Assembly: GCA_046331625.1 (NCBI GenBank)
Contig: JAXLQL010000005.1
Span: 248,001-312,000 of the forward strand
Direction of reading: 5' to 3'
From: JAXLQL01 sp046331625
GTDB lineage: Bacteria; Acidobacteriota; Terriglobia; Bryobacterales; Bryobacteraceae
Length of the DNA stretch: 64,000 bases
Positions 36,201 to 45,437 of this stretch are shown here, in pieces. Under the pieces are notes generated by a model. That model searched no databases and had not been told where the DNA came from. It saw nothing but the letters and a program-made list of their open reading frames with translations. Each line of letters begins with the position of its first letter. Position 1 is the stretch's first letter. The position numbers and the translations under genes were made by a program.

Positions 36201-38072
36201 CTAGCGCTTTCCCGGTTTCAGCGCCAACGCCGCCTGCCGGAAGAACTCTTCGAGCGCCGCCAGGCTCGCGGTCTTGCGGTCACGCAGCGTGATCGCCACC
36301 ACCGGACGCCCGCGCTCGGCCAGCGCCATCTGCGTGGCCAGGAACTGCGCGCGATGATAGTCGGCCGTGTAGCCGGCTTCGGGAATGCTCTCGAGGTCCT
36401 CGGCCAACAGCACCGTCGAGAACGCCTTGCCATGCCCGATGATCATCTCGTGATAGCTGTGATTCATCGCCGGACCTTCGTAGGCATCCACCGGCATCTT
36501 GCACTTGGCACGGAACGATTTCTCGGCGATGCGGTCGAGCACTCGGCGCACGGCCTTGCCGCGCTCGGAATAACGCAGGTCGCCGAAGAAGCTGAGCTCG
36601 GCGTAGTGGGCTCCGGCCGCGCGGGCTCGAGCCGCGAGTTCGGCGAACGCCGCAGGAGCGCTGGTCGCCTCGGGCGGATCGCAGAAGGCGAAGTGCAGCG
36701 CCACGCCGCCGCGATAGCGGATCACGGACTTCGGATCGGCAAACCGCTTCCAGGCGGCGGTTTCACCGATGCCGCCCACCTTGCCCGCCTCGCCATGAAG
36801 CTTGTTGGTGATGGCCTTGTAGAGCTCCACGCTCGGCTGGGTCACGAAGTTCATCTTACGCAAGTAGCCGAGCCCGAACACCACGTAGTGGATGAACTGC
36901 ATGTAGGCCGACAGCGGCTCGCCCGCGCCGAACCGCAGCACCGCCACCGGGTAGCCACTGCGCTTGAGCCGGTCCACCTTCTTGCGATGCTCGCCATTCT
37001 CACCGTGGCGCAGCACAGCCAGGAATACGCGCCGCTGCGCGGGGTCCTTCGGCGAGAGGTAGTTCGCGAGCTGTGCTTTCTCCCCAGTGAAGATCTTGAT
37101 GCCGGTTGCTTCGCTCTTGCCCAGGCTTTCTTCGAAGTCCTGCTTGGTCCAGATGGCTGCGCCGTCCCAACTCGGAGGTAACACGAGCGTCACTTGATCG
37201 CGGCCCGTGCGGCCTTGGGCTTCGAAGAATGCCGCCAGGCGCAGCGCCGTGCTGACGTCCTCCTTCGAGAGAAACGCTCCGGCAATCCACGCGTCGAGGT
37301 CCTGCGCGGCGAATGCCAGCGGATACAGGCTGCCGCGCGTCAAAGGACCGCTATGCCTCCCCGCCGTGCTGTTGCCGTTGTCGAGTTGGAGCTCCACACG
37401 GCGGTATCCGCGAGCCGAGGCGAACTGGTCGAGCAATGACCCCGGCAAGGTCATGTAGATGAAGTTGGGGCGGCTGTCTATGCCGTGGCGCTCGAAGAGA
37501 CTGTAGAGCTTCTCGAGGTTCACCACGGGCTCATAGGAAGTCATGCCCATCGCCATACCAACGACGAGCGTCGCCTTCAATCCGGCTTCGAGCGTTCGCG
37601 ACTTCTTGCGGATCTCGGCGAGGATGGCCTTGAGCTTGGCGGGGTCGGTGGAGTCGAGCACGAACAGCCTGGGGCCGCCCCTGAGCAGTCCCACGGCATC
37701 GTACATCGCCTTGTCTTCAGCCGAGCCGCCCATGCCCGCCCAAACGATGAAGCGCAGCTTCGCGCCGTGCGTGGAGCGGATGCGCTGGCGGATCTCCTCC
37801 ACCTCGGCTGCCACGCGCGTGCCCCAGTCGCCATCGCGCTCGGCCTTCCACGCCAGATTCAATACGCCGTAGCTGTTCTTGGTCACACGGCCGGAGTTGA
37901 TCTCCATGCCGAGGCCGATGAGTTCGTTCTTTTCGGGGTCGAGCGAGTCGAGGCCTTTGCGCTCGGCGCGGGCATCGAGCACCTTCACGCGCGCCAGCAG
38001 ATCTTCTTTCTCTATCTTTGCTGCTATGTCTGAACAGGAGGGAGAGTCATGGTAGAGGGCCAAGTCCACCAT
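36201..38072 (-). CDS. Glucose-6-phosphate isomerase-like protein (SIS domains)
   Basis: A 623-residue protein resembling the phosphoglucose-isomerase half of bacterial transaldolase/isomerase fusions. The first sugar-isomerase domain has FIVWAGMGGSAEDKAMYDAVG near residue 110 and LFVLDSTDPAKLKAIL near 138, the counterparts of GIGGSxLGP and the next strand. A second domain has VTLVLPPSW near 295 and GIKIFTGEKAQL. The C-terminal part resembles isomerase ends (MQFIHYVVFGLGYLRKMNFVTQPSVELYK). It would interconvert glucose- and fructose-6-phosphate, but the match is distant and catalytic residues were not assigned. Start ATG 38072 lacks a clear ribosome binding site. Its last codons are repeated downstream. 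Confidence 0.6.
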   Translation of the reverse strand: MVDLALYHDSPSCSDIAAKIEKEDLLARVKVLDARAERKGLDSLDPEKNELIGLGMEINSGRVTKNSYGVLNLAWKAERDGDWGTRVAAEVEEIRQRIRSTHGAKLRFIVWAGMGGSAEDKAMYDAVGLLRGGPRLFVLDSTDPAKLKAILAEIRKKSRTLEAGLKATLVVGMAMGMTSYEPVVNLEKLYSLFERHGIDSRPNFIYMTLPGSLLDQFASARGYRRVELQLDNGNSTAGRHSGPLTRGSLYPLAFAAQDLDAWIAGAFLSKEDVSTALRLAAFFEAQGRTGRDQVTLVLPPSWDGAAIWTKQDFEESLGKSEATGIKIFTGEKAQLANYLSPKDPAQRRVFLAVLRHGENGEHRKKVDRLKRSGYPVAVLRFGAGEPLSAYMQFIHYVVFGLGYLRKMNFVTQPSVELYKAITNKLHGEAGKVGGIGETAAWKRFADPKSVIRYRGGVALHFAFCDPPEATSAPAAFAELAARARAAGAHYAELSFFGDLRYSERGKAVRRVLDRIAEKSFRAKCKMPVDAYEGPAMNHSYHEMIIGHGKAFSTVLLAEDLESIPEAGYTADYHRAQFLATQMALAERGRPVVAITLRDRKTASLAALEEFFRQAALALKPGKR

Positions 38073-38092
38073 ATCGTTTTAGCATAGAGGGG

Positions 38093-38467
38093 ATGATTTC
38101 CCGCGCCGCTCTGTTACTCGCGTTGTTGCTGTCCATCGCGTGCAGCAGCAAGACCCAGCCGGTCAAGCTGCCGGCTGCAGTGAGCGAGTGGAAGCTTACC
38201 TCGGAACAGCCCGGCAGCATTCCGGCCGGCGCCGCGCCCGATGCACACGCTTTCGGGGCCTATGCTGGACCGTCCTCGATGGCCGTGCATGTTCTCACGT
38301 ACTCCAACCAGGCGGTGGCGTTCGAGATGGTGCAGAAGGCGCGGCCCATGCCGGGGACCTTCTACTTCCAGCATGACCGGCACTTCGTTCTGATTACGTC
38401 TCCCGGCGCCGACTTGGCAACACTCAGCGCCTTCGCCAAGGCCTTCGAAGCGCAGCTCGACAAGTAG
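38093..38467 (+). CDS. Small probable lipoprotein
   Basis: A 124-residue protein with a signal sequence (MISRAALLLALLLSIACSSK) whose IAC-S site resembles a lipobox, so a lipid anchor at Cys17 is likely. The mature part is short and mixed (AVSEWKLTSEQPGSIPAGAAPD ... FYFQHDRHFVLITSPGADL) with no recognised domain. ATG 38093 has GAGGGG directly upstream; a longer frame to 38018 would be antisense to the divergent isomerase-like gene. A hairpin follows at 38484-38500. Function unknown. Confidence 0.65.
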   Translation: MISRAALLLALLLSIACSSKTQPVKLPAAVSEWKLTSEQPGSIPAGAAPDAHAFGAYAGPSSMAVHVLTYSNQAVAFEMVQKARPMPGTFYFQHDRHFVLITSPGADLATLSAFAKAFEAQLDK

Positions 38468-38483
38468 CGACGTAGGTGTGAGA

Positions 38484-38500
38484 CCTCGGCGGCGCCGAGG
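38484..38500. terminator. Hairpin after the lipoprotein gene
   Basis: CCTCGGC/GCCGAGG with a three-base loop, 17 bases after the stop. No T-tract follows, so termination activity is uncertain. The rest of the interval to 38670 contains nothing recognisable. Confidence 0.3.
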
Positions 38501-38670
38501 CCAACGGTCGAGCCAGGGATCGGTGCCCGAAGGCAAGGAGCGGACGGAAGCGGTGCCGAACCGATCTCGAGCACCCGGTAAAGACGCACGCGGGCGCCGG
38601 CGACGCGGCCCGCGCGGCTTTCGCAACGGGCCGTGGGCTTTGGTGCGGACCAAGTCGCCGGCCAACCGCG

Positions 38671-40602
38671 CTACTTCGCCCGTGGCCCGATCTGCTCGAG
38701 CGGGATGGGCTCGAACTTCATTCCGGCAGGCACTCGGAAATCTCCCGTGGCTGGCGTGAAGAACTCGGGATCGCTCACGACCACGTTGTCTCCTACGTCG
38801 TTCACCCAAGGCTTGGCGGGTTCGCGGATGGCGAGCCCTGGGCCTCGGATCAGGTTCCTGCGAATGACGTTGCCCTCCGGCGGAGCGCCACCCGGATGCG
38901 CCAGGTAGGGCAGCACCGAACCGAGGCTCGGGTAGCGCACCGAGTACGGGGGCTCGAGCACTTTCATCTCCACCACGCGCGGCTTCATCGTCTCGTAGAC
39001 CATGTCTTGCCAGACCTTGCGCTGATCGAGTCCACGCGCATCCACGTGGATCGCCGGATTGCAGGCGGCGAAGACGTTGTTCTCCACGCGGTTGTCGCGG
39101 CCGCCCCCGATGAATGCGCCGTACTTGAGCTTGTAGAAGATATTCCCGAAGACGGTGATGCCCGAGGCGCAGTCATCGAGGTAAACCGCCATAGACCCGA
39201 GCCCGACGCCGCCGAGTTCGTGGATGTAGTTGTAGCGGATTACGGTGCCGCGCTCGGTGTAGTCGCGGCCGATGTAGATGGCACCGACGTCGCCAGTCTC
39301 GAGAGCCAGGTGGTGGATGTTGTTGTACTCGATCGCGTGATCATTGCCCGTGAGCAGGATGCCCGCGTGCGGAGCGTCATGGATGGCGCAATGGGCCACG
39401 CGGTTGCCCACGCCGCTCACCTTCACGGCGGGGTTGTAGGTGCGCACCCACTCGCCCATGTGATGGATGTCGCAATCCTCCACGGCGTGGCCGGCGGGCG
39501 TGAGTGTGGCACGGTCCCCTCCTGTGATCTCCACACCACTGTCACCGGTGTGCGAGATCTGGCATCGCTCGACGCGATGCGCCTTGCCGCCATCGATGAT
39601 CACGCCCACATCGCCGATGTTGCGGATCGTGAGCCCGCGCAAGGCGACCGCTTCCCCGCCCTCGACCGTGACCGCATGGCCGCGCCCGGCCTCGAGCGTG
39701 AAGCCTTCGATGGTGAGCTTGCGCGCATCATGGATCTTGACGAGCGGCGTATCGAGCTTCGAGACGAACACATCGGCCTTGTGAATGTCGGTGGGCGGCC
39801 AGAAGTAGATCTTCGCGCCCTCGAAGTCGAGCCAATACTCACCGGGCTCATCGAGCTCTTCGAGCACGTTGAGGAAGTAGTAGCGCTGGTCTTTACGAAA
39901 GCCATAGATGCCGTGCGGCGCCGCGGTGATGACGGCGCCTGACGCGGGATCGAGTGAAGCTACGCGCTCGTAGGTGTCCGCCCAGTCCCACGCCCAGTAG
40001 CCGTGAACCCAGATGTTCGCGTCGCGCTTCCAGTTTGCAGCCTTGTCCCCGGCGAGACGGAAGCCATAAGGAAGCCGGCCGATCTTGCGGCCGTGGCCAT
40101 CGTCTTCAGGCGAGGCATCGAGCGGCTCGGCGATGCGGGTGAACTCGCGGTTCGGCCACCGGGCCACGGTCATGCGCTCACCGTTAAGGAAAAGCTCGGA
40201 GTGAGCCGGCAGATGTGCGCGGCCGAAGCCTCGCGCCTGGAAGGGACCGAGGCCGGAGACCGAGGCGAAGACGACATGGTCGCGCGCAGCTTCGGGAAGG
40301 CGCGAGCGGATGGCGGGGTCCTTGACGGGGCGCCAGTCGCGGACGCGCACGCCACCAATCAGGCGGGCGCCGGGCTCGCCGCGATAGGTTGCGCCCTCGG
40401 GGTCGCTGGAGTCGAATTCCAAGGAGTGGTCGAGGAGGTACTCGCCGGCTTGGACGACGACCGTTTCGGCGCGCTTGGATGCGCGCATGGCATCGCGGGC
40501 CTGTTCGATGGCTCGGATGCCGAGCTTCGGCGTGACGACGACTTCGGCGGAGAGCGCCGCAACGAGGCTGAGGAGGGTGGGGAGCTTCAACTCTAACAGC
40601 AT
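38671..40602 (-). CDS. Secreted right-handed parallel beta-helix protein
   Basis: A 643-residue exported protein. ATG 40602 yields a signal peptide (MLLELKLPTLLSLVAALSAE); the longer frame to 40746 begins in repeat DNA and is rejected. Repeated coils typical of pectate-lyase-like helices dominate residues about 250-560 (VALRGLTIRNIGDVGVIIDGG, HRVERCQISHTGDSGVEITGG, NHAIEYNNIHHLALETGDVGAIYIG, GTVIRYNYIHELGGVGL). The N-terminal region resembles glycoside-hydrolase-associated beta-helix proteins of Acidobacteria and Planctomycetes. A role in polysaccharide breakdown is inferred; catalytic residues were not identified. Confidence 0.8.
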   Translation of the reverse strand: MLLELKLPTLLSLVAALSAEVVVTPKLGIRAIEQARDAMRASKRAETVVVQAGEYLLDHSLEFDSSDPEGATYRGEPGARLIGGVRVRDWRPVKDPAIRSRLPEAARDHVVFASVSGLGPFQARGFGRAHLPAHSELFLNGERMTVARWPNREFTRIAEPLDASPEDDGHGRKIGRLPYGFRLAGDKAANWKRDANIWVHGYWAWDWADTYERVASLDPASGAVITAAPHGIYGFRKDQRYYFLNVLEELDEPGEYWLDFEGAKIYFWPPTDIHKADVFVSKLDTPLVKIHDARKLTIEGFTLEAGRGHAVTVEGGEAVALRGLTIRNIGDVGVIIDGGKAHRVERCQISHTGDSGVEITGGDRATLTPAGHAVEDCDIHHMGEWVRTYNPAVKVSGVGNRVAHCAIHDAPHAGILLTGNDHAIEYNNIHHLALETGDVGAIYIGRDYTERGTVIRYNYIHELGGVGLGSMAVYLDDCASGITVFGNIFYKLKYGAFIGGGRDNRVENNVFAACNPAIHVDARGLDQRKVWQDMVYETMKPRVVEMKVLEPPYSVRYPSLGSVLPYLAHPGGAPPEGNVIRRNLIRGPGLAIREPAKPWVNDVGDNVVVSDPEFFTPATGDFRVPAGMKFEPIPLEQIGPRAK

Positions 40603-40659
40603 ACTTCGGAGACAAGCTTCCGAGTCCCGATATGCGGGAGGGGGCTTGGGCACGAGGCG

Positions 40660-40806
40660 CGGGCAGCGGGACTCAAGTCCCGCGCTGGCTAAAGCCCGCC
40701 CTACACGGCAAGGCAAGTGCCAACGCCGGAACCGGCATGCGCTCACGGGATCAGGCGCAAGCGCCGGCAGCGGGACTCAAGTCCCGCGCAGGCTGAAGCC
40801 CCACAT
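40660..40806. repeat. Two copies of the dispersed palindromic element upstream of the PQQ-propeller gene
   Basis: GCGGGACTCAAGTCCCGC occurs at about 40675-40692 and 40773-40790, each followed by a CAGGCTGAAGCCC/TGGCTAAAGCCC arm. These are inverted relative to the copies near 33300. They lie between the divergent beta-helix and PQQ genes, outside any supported reading frame. Confidence 0.7.
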
Positions 40807-40830
40807 CTTGGCTGTGATATTCTTCGGCCT

Positions 40831-42204
40831 ATGCTCAGGTCGCTCGCCGTGCTGTTGACTCTGACCGCGCTGTACGCGGAGGAATGGAACCGGTTTCGCG
40901 GGCCGAACGGCTCTGGCGTATCGGCGGACTCGGGATTTCCGGTGGAGTTCGGCAAGGAGAAGAACCTGGTATGGCGCGCGCCGGTCCGGCCAGGCAAGTC
41001 CTCGCCCGTGCTGACCGAAACCCACCTTTTTCTGACCGGCTTCTCGGGCAACAAACTCTACACGCAATGTTTCGAACGTAAGACCGGAAAAATGATTTGG
41101 GAGCGCGGCGAAGACAAGCCGCGCGAGGAGACCGTCAACAAGCTGAATCACCCTGCCGCGGTAACGCCCGTGACCGACGGGAAGAACGTTTACTCGTTCT
41201 TCAAGGACATGGGGTTCGTGGCTTATGACGAGACGGGCAAGCTGCTGTGGAAAGCGGCGCAGGGACCCTACACGGTCTCGATGGGCTTGGCTTCGTCGCC
41301 GGTGATCGCGGCTGGGAACGTGGTGCTGCTGGCCGATCAGATGGAAGGCTCCTACATCGCCGCCTTCGACCTCCGCAACGGCGAGCTCCGCTGGAAGACG
41401 CCGCGAGAAGAGGGCGAGGGCTGGGGAACGCCGCTGGTGCAGGGGTCTGGCGATGGAGCGCGCATCATCACCACCAGCCGCGGCCAACTCGGCGTCTACA
41501 GTGCATCGACGGGCAAACGGGTGGCGACACTCATGGGCGTGAGTCCGGCGATCGTGTCGAGCCCGATTCTCGACGGTGACACGGTGATCGGGTTCGGCTA
41601 CGGAAACGACGAGATTCCTCCGTTTTCGGTCCGCATTGCGAAATCCGACAAGAACGGTGATGGCAAGCTGAGCGCCGATGAGTACGGCGACGACGCGTTC
41701 ATGCGCTCGATCGCCAAGTACGGCGGCAACCGCGACATGGTCGTCACCGAGGACGAATGGATCGAGAGGCAGAAACAGATCCTGGGGCACAACGGCGTGA
41801 TGGCCGTGAAACTCGATGGGGGCGAACCGCACGAGCTGTGGAAGACGAACAAGATTCTGAATGGCGTGATTCCTTCGGCGCTGGTGTATCAGGGCTTGGT
41901 GTGGGTGGTGAAGAACGGTGGCGTGCTCGCCGTATTCGATTCGGCCACGGGCAAGCTCGGCAAAGAGGGGCGCATTCCGGGCGCGGTGGGCGGCTATTCG
42001 TCGTCTCCGGTTGCGGCGGGTGGGCGGGTCTACATCGCGAACGAAGACGGCAAAGTGGCCGTGATCAAGGCCACGGCGGAGTGGGAACTCGAAACGTTGA
42101 ACGATCTGGGCGAGCCTGTCTTCGCGACGCCCGCCCTTTCCAAGGGCGAGATCTACCTGCGAACCAACGACGCGCTCTACTGCTTCGCGACAAAAGGAAA
42201 GTGA
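40831..42204 (+). CDS. Secreted PQQ-type beta-propeller protein with EF-hand insert
   Basis: A 457-residue protein with a signal peptide (MLRSLAVLLTLTALYAE) and the start of the propeller WNRFRGPNGSGVSADSGFP, common in planctomycete and acidobacterial PQQ_2 proteins. Blade motifs recur (GKLLWKAAQGPY, GELRWKTPREEG, GKLGKEGRIPG). An EF-hand pair interrupts the propeller at about residue 273-310: DKNGDGKLSADE is a full calcium loop and GNRDMVVTEDEW a second, incomplete one. No PQQ-dehydrogenase active site is seen, so the protein may be a binding scaffold. ATG 40831 was chosen; earlier in-frame codons lie in repeat DNA. Followed by a serine hydrolase gene one base later. Confidence 0.85.
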   Translation: MLRSLAVLLTLTALYAEEWNRFRGPNGSGVSADSGFPVEFGKEKNLVWRAPVRPGKSSPVLTETHLFLTGFSGNKLYTQCFERKTGKMIWERGEDKPREETVNKLNHPAAVTPVTDGKNVYSFFKDMGFVAYDETGKLLWKAAQGPYTVSMGLASSPVIAAGNVVLLADQMEGSYIAAFDLRNGELRWKTPREEGEGWGTPLVQGSGDGARIITTSRGQLGVYSASTGKRVATLMGVSPAIVSSPILDGDTVIGFGYGNDEIPPFSVRIAKSDKNGDGKLSADEYGDDAFMRSIAKYGGNRDMVVTEDEWIERQKQILGHNGVMAVKLDGGEPHELWKTNKILNGVIPSALVYQGLVWVVKNGGVLAVFDSATGKLGKEGRIPGAVGGYSSSPVAAGGRVYIANEDGKVAVIKATAEWELETLNDLGEPVFATPALSKGEIYLRTNDALYCFATKGK

Positions 42205-42205
42205 C

Positions 42206-43438
42206 ATGACGAAACTGAAACTCTCAATCATGGCGTTGGCGCCGTTGGCGCGGCTGATGGCTGGCGATTACTTTCCGCCGCCGGACGACAAAGGCGGCTG
42301 GCGGACGCTCAAGGATTCGGAGAAGATTCGCAAGGCGACGGGACTCGATACTGCGAAGCTCGACGAGGCGTTCGCCTACACGGAGAAGACCAGCCAGCAC
42401 GGCGGACTGCTGGTGGTGCGCCACGGCTACCTCGTCTACGAGCGCTACTTCGGCCGGGGCAATCGGGAAGCGTTGCCGGAGTTGGCATCGTGCGGCAAGG
42501 CGTTCACCAGCATCGCGATGGGGATCTTGATGAAAGCAAAGCCTGAGCTGTTCCCGAACGGGCTCGACGAAAAGGTGTTCAACGCGAAGTATCTCCCCGA
42601 ACAGTACTTCCCGGTGGACGATCCGCGCAAATCGGAGATCAGCTTGGGCCAGTTGCTGGCCATGTCTGCCGGGATTCGCGGCACCAACCCGGTGTACGTG
42701 AAGGGCGTACGCCAGACGTGGGAGAAGCCGACCGAGGACAACGGCCCGTACTCGACCACCGACGATTTCGCGATGCGGCAGACGCTTTGGTGCGCACCGG
42801 GAGATTGCTACTCGTACGCGACGTCGTCAAGCCACGTTCCGGCGATGATCGTGCGCAAGCTTTCCGGCATGGAGATGGAAGACTACATGCGGCAACACCT
42901 CACCGGGCCGCTCGGGTTCGGCACGTGGGGCTACGCGATGTACCGGCCCAGGCTCAAGGGGGGCATAGACTCGAATGGCCGGATGTTCCACACACCCGGC
43001 GGCGGAAGTATCGCGGTGCGGTCCACCGACGTGCTGCGCTTCGCGTACCTGATGCTGCACGAGGGCCGGTGGGGCAAGCAGCAGATCGTGACGCAGGAGT
43101 TCGCCAAGATGTGCGGGAGGATGGTGAAGTACAATCCGCACTACACGCACAGCTTCAACTTCAACATGAACGAAGACGGACATCTGACTGGCGTACCGAA
43201 GGATGCATTCTGGAAAGGCGGCTCCGGCGGGTATGCGATTTACGTGGTGCCGTCGCTCGATTTGGTGGCGTACAAGATGGGCGGCACCGAGGGACAGTAC
43301 GATCCGGCGCTAACGCGGTTGCCGGTGAAGTACACCTATGACGGGTCACGGGCAAATTGGAAGCCTGGGGATCCGAAGGAAATCGGCGACTCGACAGCCC
43401 GGACGCTACAGATGTTGGTGGCGGCAATCGGGAAGTGA
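42206..43438 (+). CDS. Beta-lactamase-fold serine hydrolase
   Basis: A 410-residue secreted-type protein of the class C beta-lactamase/esterase family. The nucleophile motif SxxK is Ser95-Cys-Gly-Lys98 (ELASCGKAFTSIAMG), the YSYATSSSHVPAM stretch near 205 is the second Tyr motif, and FWKGGSGGYAIYVVP near 330 stands for the KTG-like motif. Such enzymes include esterases, D-aminopeptidases and penicillin-binding proteins; substrate cannot be assigned. The N-terminus (SIMALAPLARLMAGD) looks like a signal sequence. It begins one base after the PQQ gene stop, so the two are cotranscribed. Confidence 0.85.
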   Translation: MTKLKLSIMALAPLARLMAGDYFPPPDDKGGWRTLKDSEKIRKATGLDTAKLDEAFAYTEKTSQHGGLLVVRHGYLVYERYFGRGNREALPELASCGKAFTSIAMGILMKAKPELFPNGLDEKVFNAKYLPEQYFPVDDPRKSEISLGQLLAMSAGIRGTNPVYVKGVRQTWEKPTEDNGPYSTTDDFAMRQTLWCAPGDCYSYATSSSHVPAMIVRKLSGMEMEDYMRQHLTGPLGFGTWGYAMYRPRLKGGIDSNGRMFHTPGGGSIAVRSTDVLRFAYLMLHEGRWGKQQIVTQEFAKMCGRMVKYNPHYTHSFNFNMNEDGHLTGVPKDAFWKGGSGGYAIYVVPSLDLVAYKMGGTEGQYDPALTRLPVKYTYDGSRANWKPGDPKEIGDSTARTLQMLVAAIGK

Positions 43439-44036
43439 GCAAGGGCTCTCAAAATATCGGGTTTGCCCCTATGCTTTCCCCTATATGGTGAGCAAAGCGT
43501 AGGTGGCGAGAGGGTCTGGTCGGCGAACCCAGCCTACAACTGAACCCGAAGGCAGAAAAAAGTCCTCACAAGATCCGGGCATTGTCGCACCGCCCGCCTT
43601 CCGGCGGGCTCGATCAGGCCCACTTCAGCGATTGCGTGCTTCGCTGTTCACCTGCCGGTTCACCAGCCACCCGATTCGAACCCCATAGCGCCCTCGGATT
43701 GGTGCTGCGGTTTCGTTCACCGCGCGGTTTCAACACCCGCGCACCGAAACATGGGTGGCTTGTCCGCGGCTTTCGTGCTCGCGCGGCCGTCGAAACCTAT
43801 GCAGTTCGTGTATTGGAAAAAAAGTATCTGCCATATTTCCCAATGACTTGGCGGAAACGATTTTGTAAGGAAAAACAGCGCCACTGATAGCTTGGGATTG
43901 CGAGGGGGAATGCGCCGCCGCTCGAGCGCGGTTGAGAAACCGGGCCGAGCTCATGGGCGGGGCGAGGCCGGGTTAACAACCTAGATGCTCGCGGCGGCGC
44001 ATTCGTTTTCCAAGCGGAACAAGCACGGAGGCGAAG
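43439..44036. promoter_or_regulatory. Intergenic region before the virion cluster with inverted repeats
   Basis: No gene is supported. Structures seen: a hairpin GCCCGCC/GGCGGGC at 43592-43609; a two-part stem GTTTCG...CGAAAC enclosing GCGCGG...CCGCGC at 43710-43750; an unusually A+T-rich stretch at about 43808-43880, with TTGGAA (43813) and TATTTC (43834) as weak promoter hexamers; and a perfect 14-base inverted repeat, GAATGCGCCGCCGC (43908-43921) and GCGGCGGCGCATTC (43991-44004). The last would place the portal-gene ribosome binding site ACGGAGG just outside a large stem-loop. Confidence 0.5.
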
Positions 44037-45437
44037 GTGGAAATACGGTTCAGCGATGCGATCAACTCGGAGCATCCCGAGTATCGAGCGAAGGCGGCGC
44101 TGTGGAAGCAGTACCGCGACCTTTACGTTGGCGGCGAACAGCTTCGCGCCAGTGCAAGCGAGTACCTGGCCCGGCGGCCGAAGGAACCGGGCGAGGTTTA
44201 CACGGACCGCTTGGCGCGGGTGTTCTACGAGAATTACGTCGGGTCAATTGTGGACTGGTATGTGGCGACGTTGTTCCGCCGGGAACCGATCGTGTTGGTG
44301 GAAGGGGACGAGCCGCGGTCGCGGAAGTTCCTGAGCGAGTTCACCGATGACTGCGATCTGCGCGGGACGTCGCTGACCGAGTTTTTCCGCAAGCAGATTC
44401 TGGAAGCGCTGGTCTGCGGCGTGAGCTACACGCTGGTGGATTTTCCGCGGATCGAACAGCCCGCCGCGAACTTGGCCGAAGAGGACGAAGGCGGCTGGAA
44501 CCGGGCATACCTGAGCTCATGCACGGCGGAGCAGTTGATCAATTGGAGCGTGGACGAGCGGGGCGATTTCGAGTGGGTGGTGATGCGCACCTCGACGCTA
44601 CGCAAGGCGAGCGTGGATTCGGCGAGTTGGGACAAAGAGACACGGTGGCTGTACTTCGACCGTGAGAATTTTCGCGTCTACCGGAGCGTTCAAGATGGTC
44701 CGAACGCAAGCGGGGTGAGTCTGGTGGACGCGGGGCGGCACGCGATGGCGGATCAGCGTAGGGTTCCGTTGTATCCGCTTCGCGTGCCGGAGGGGCTGTG
44801 GCTGCTGAACAAGGCGGGTCTGTTGCAGCTCGAACATTTCAACAAATCGAACGCGCTGGCGTGGGCGCTCACGATGGGGCTTTTCGCGACGCCAGTGATC
44901 TACTCCGAGCGCGAGTGGCGGCAGGTGGTGAGCGAATCCTATTACATCCAACTGGGTCCGAATGACCGATTTGGATGGACCGAGCCGGAGGGCAAGGTTT
45001 TCCAGGTGGCCACGGACAACCTGCGGCGGCTGCAAGAGGAGATCTACAGAGTGTGCTACGTGCTCCATCAGGCGGGGGGAGCACTGAGCCAATCGGGGCT
45101 GGCCAAGCAGCGGGATTTCGCGATCACGCAAGAGGTGCTGCGAGGCTTGGGAGACATCGTGAAAGACACGATGAGGCGCGTGTTGAAAGGCGTGACGGAC
45201 GCGCGGCGGGATCAGGTGACGGTGGGTGTGAGCGGGCTGGACGAGTTCGACATCGGCGAGTTCGGAGGAGAACTCGCCGACGCCGAGCGTCTGCTCGGGT
45301 TGGGGATCGGATCGAAGACGCTGCGCAAGCAGGTGTTTCAGAAGCTGGCCTTCAAGTATCTGTGCGACGTACGGCAGGAAGTGAAGGAACAGATCGCGAA
45401 AGAGATCGAGGAAGGCATGGAGGTCAAACAAGGATGA
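44037..45437 (+). CDS. Phage portal-like protein (DUF4055 type)
   Basis: A 466-residue protein resembling portal proteins of the DUF4055 group, which form the 12-fold ring at the capsid vertex. Supporting features: the start INSEHPEYRAKAALWKQYRDLYVGG, EYLARRPKEPGEVYTDRLARVFYENYVGSIVDWYVATLF near residue 42 (portal wing), VCGVSYTLVDFPRI near 130, and a helical C-terminus (ITQEVLRGLGDIVKDTMRRVLKGV) fit for the crown. GTG start with ACGGAGG upstream. It is the first gene of the cluster; no terminase lies before it. Its stop overlaps the next ATG (ATGA). Confidence 0.7.
   Translation: MEIRFSDAINSEHPEYRAKAALWKQYRDLYVGGEQLRASASEYLARRPKEPGEVYTDRLARVFYENYVGSIVDWYVATLFRREPIVLVEGDEPRSRKFLSEFTDDCDLRGTSLTEFFRKQILEALVCGVSYTLVDFPRIEQPAANLAEEDEGGWNRAYLSSCTAEQLINWSVDERGDFEWVVMRTSTLRKASVDSASWDKETRWLYFDRENFRVYRSVQDGPNASGVSLVDAGRHAMADQRRVPLYPLRVPEGLWLLNKAGLLQLEHFNKSNALAWALTMGLFATPVIYSEREWRQVVSESYYIQLGPNDRFGWTEPEGKVFQVATDNLRRLQEEIYRVCYVLHQAGGALSQSGLAKQRDFAITQEVLRGLGDIVKDTMRRVLKGVTDARRDQVTVGVSGLDEFDIGEFGGELADAERLLGLGIGSKTLRKQVFQKLAFKYLCDVRQEVKEQIAKEIEEGMEVKQG

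Noticed and set aside
40603..40746. N-terminal extension of the beta-helix gene to 40746
   Set aside because: It would place repeat DNA and several Arg/Cys-rich codons before a clear signal peptide at ATG 40602.
43592..43609. GCCCGCC/GGCGGGC hairpin as a terminator for the serine hydrolase gene
   Set aside because: It lies over 150 bases past the stop and has no T-tract; kept only as a structural feature of the intergenic region.
43660..43690. GATTCGAACCCC, resembling the reverse complement of a tRNA T-loop
   Set aside because: The flanking bases do not form a five-base-pair T-stem and no acceptor or anticodon stem could be built on either strand.
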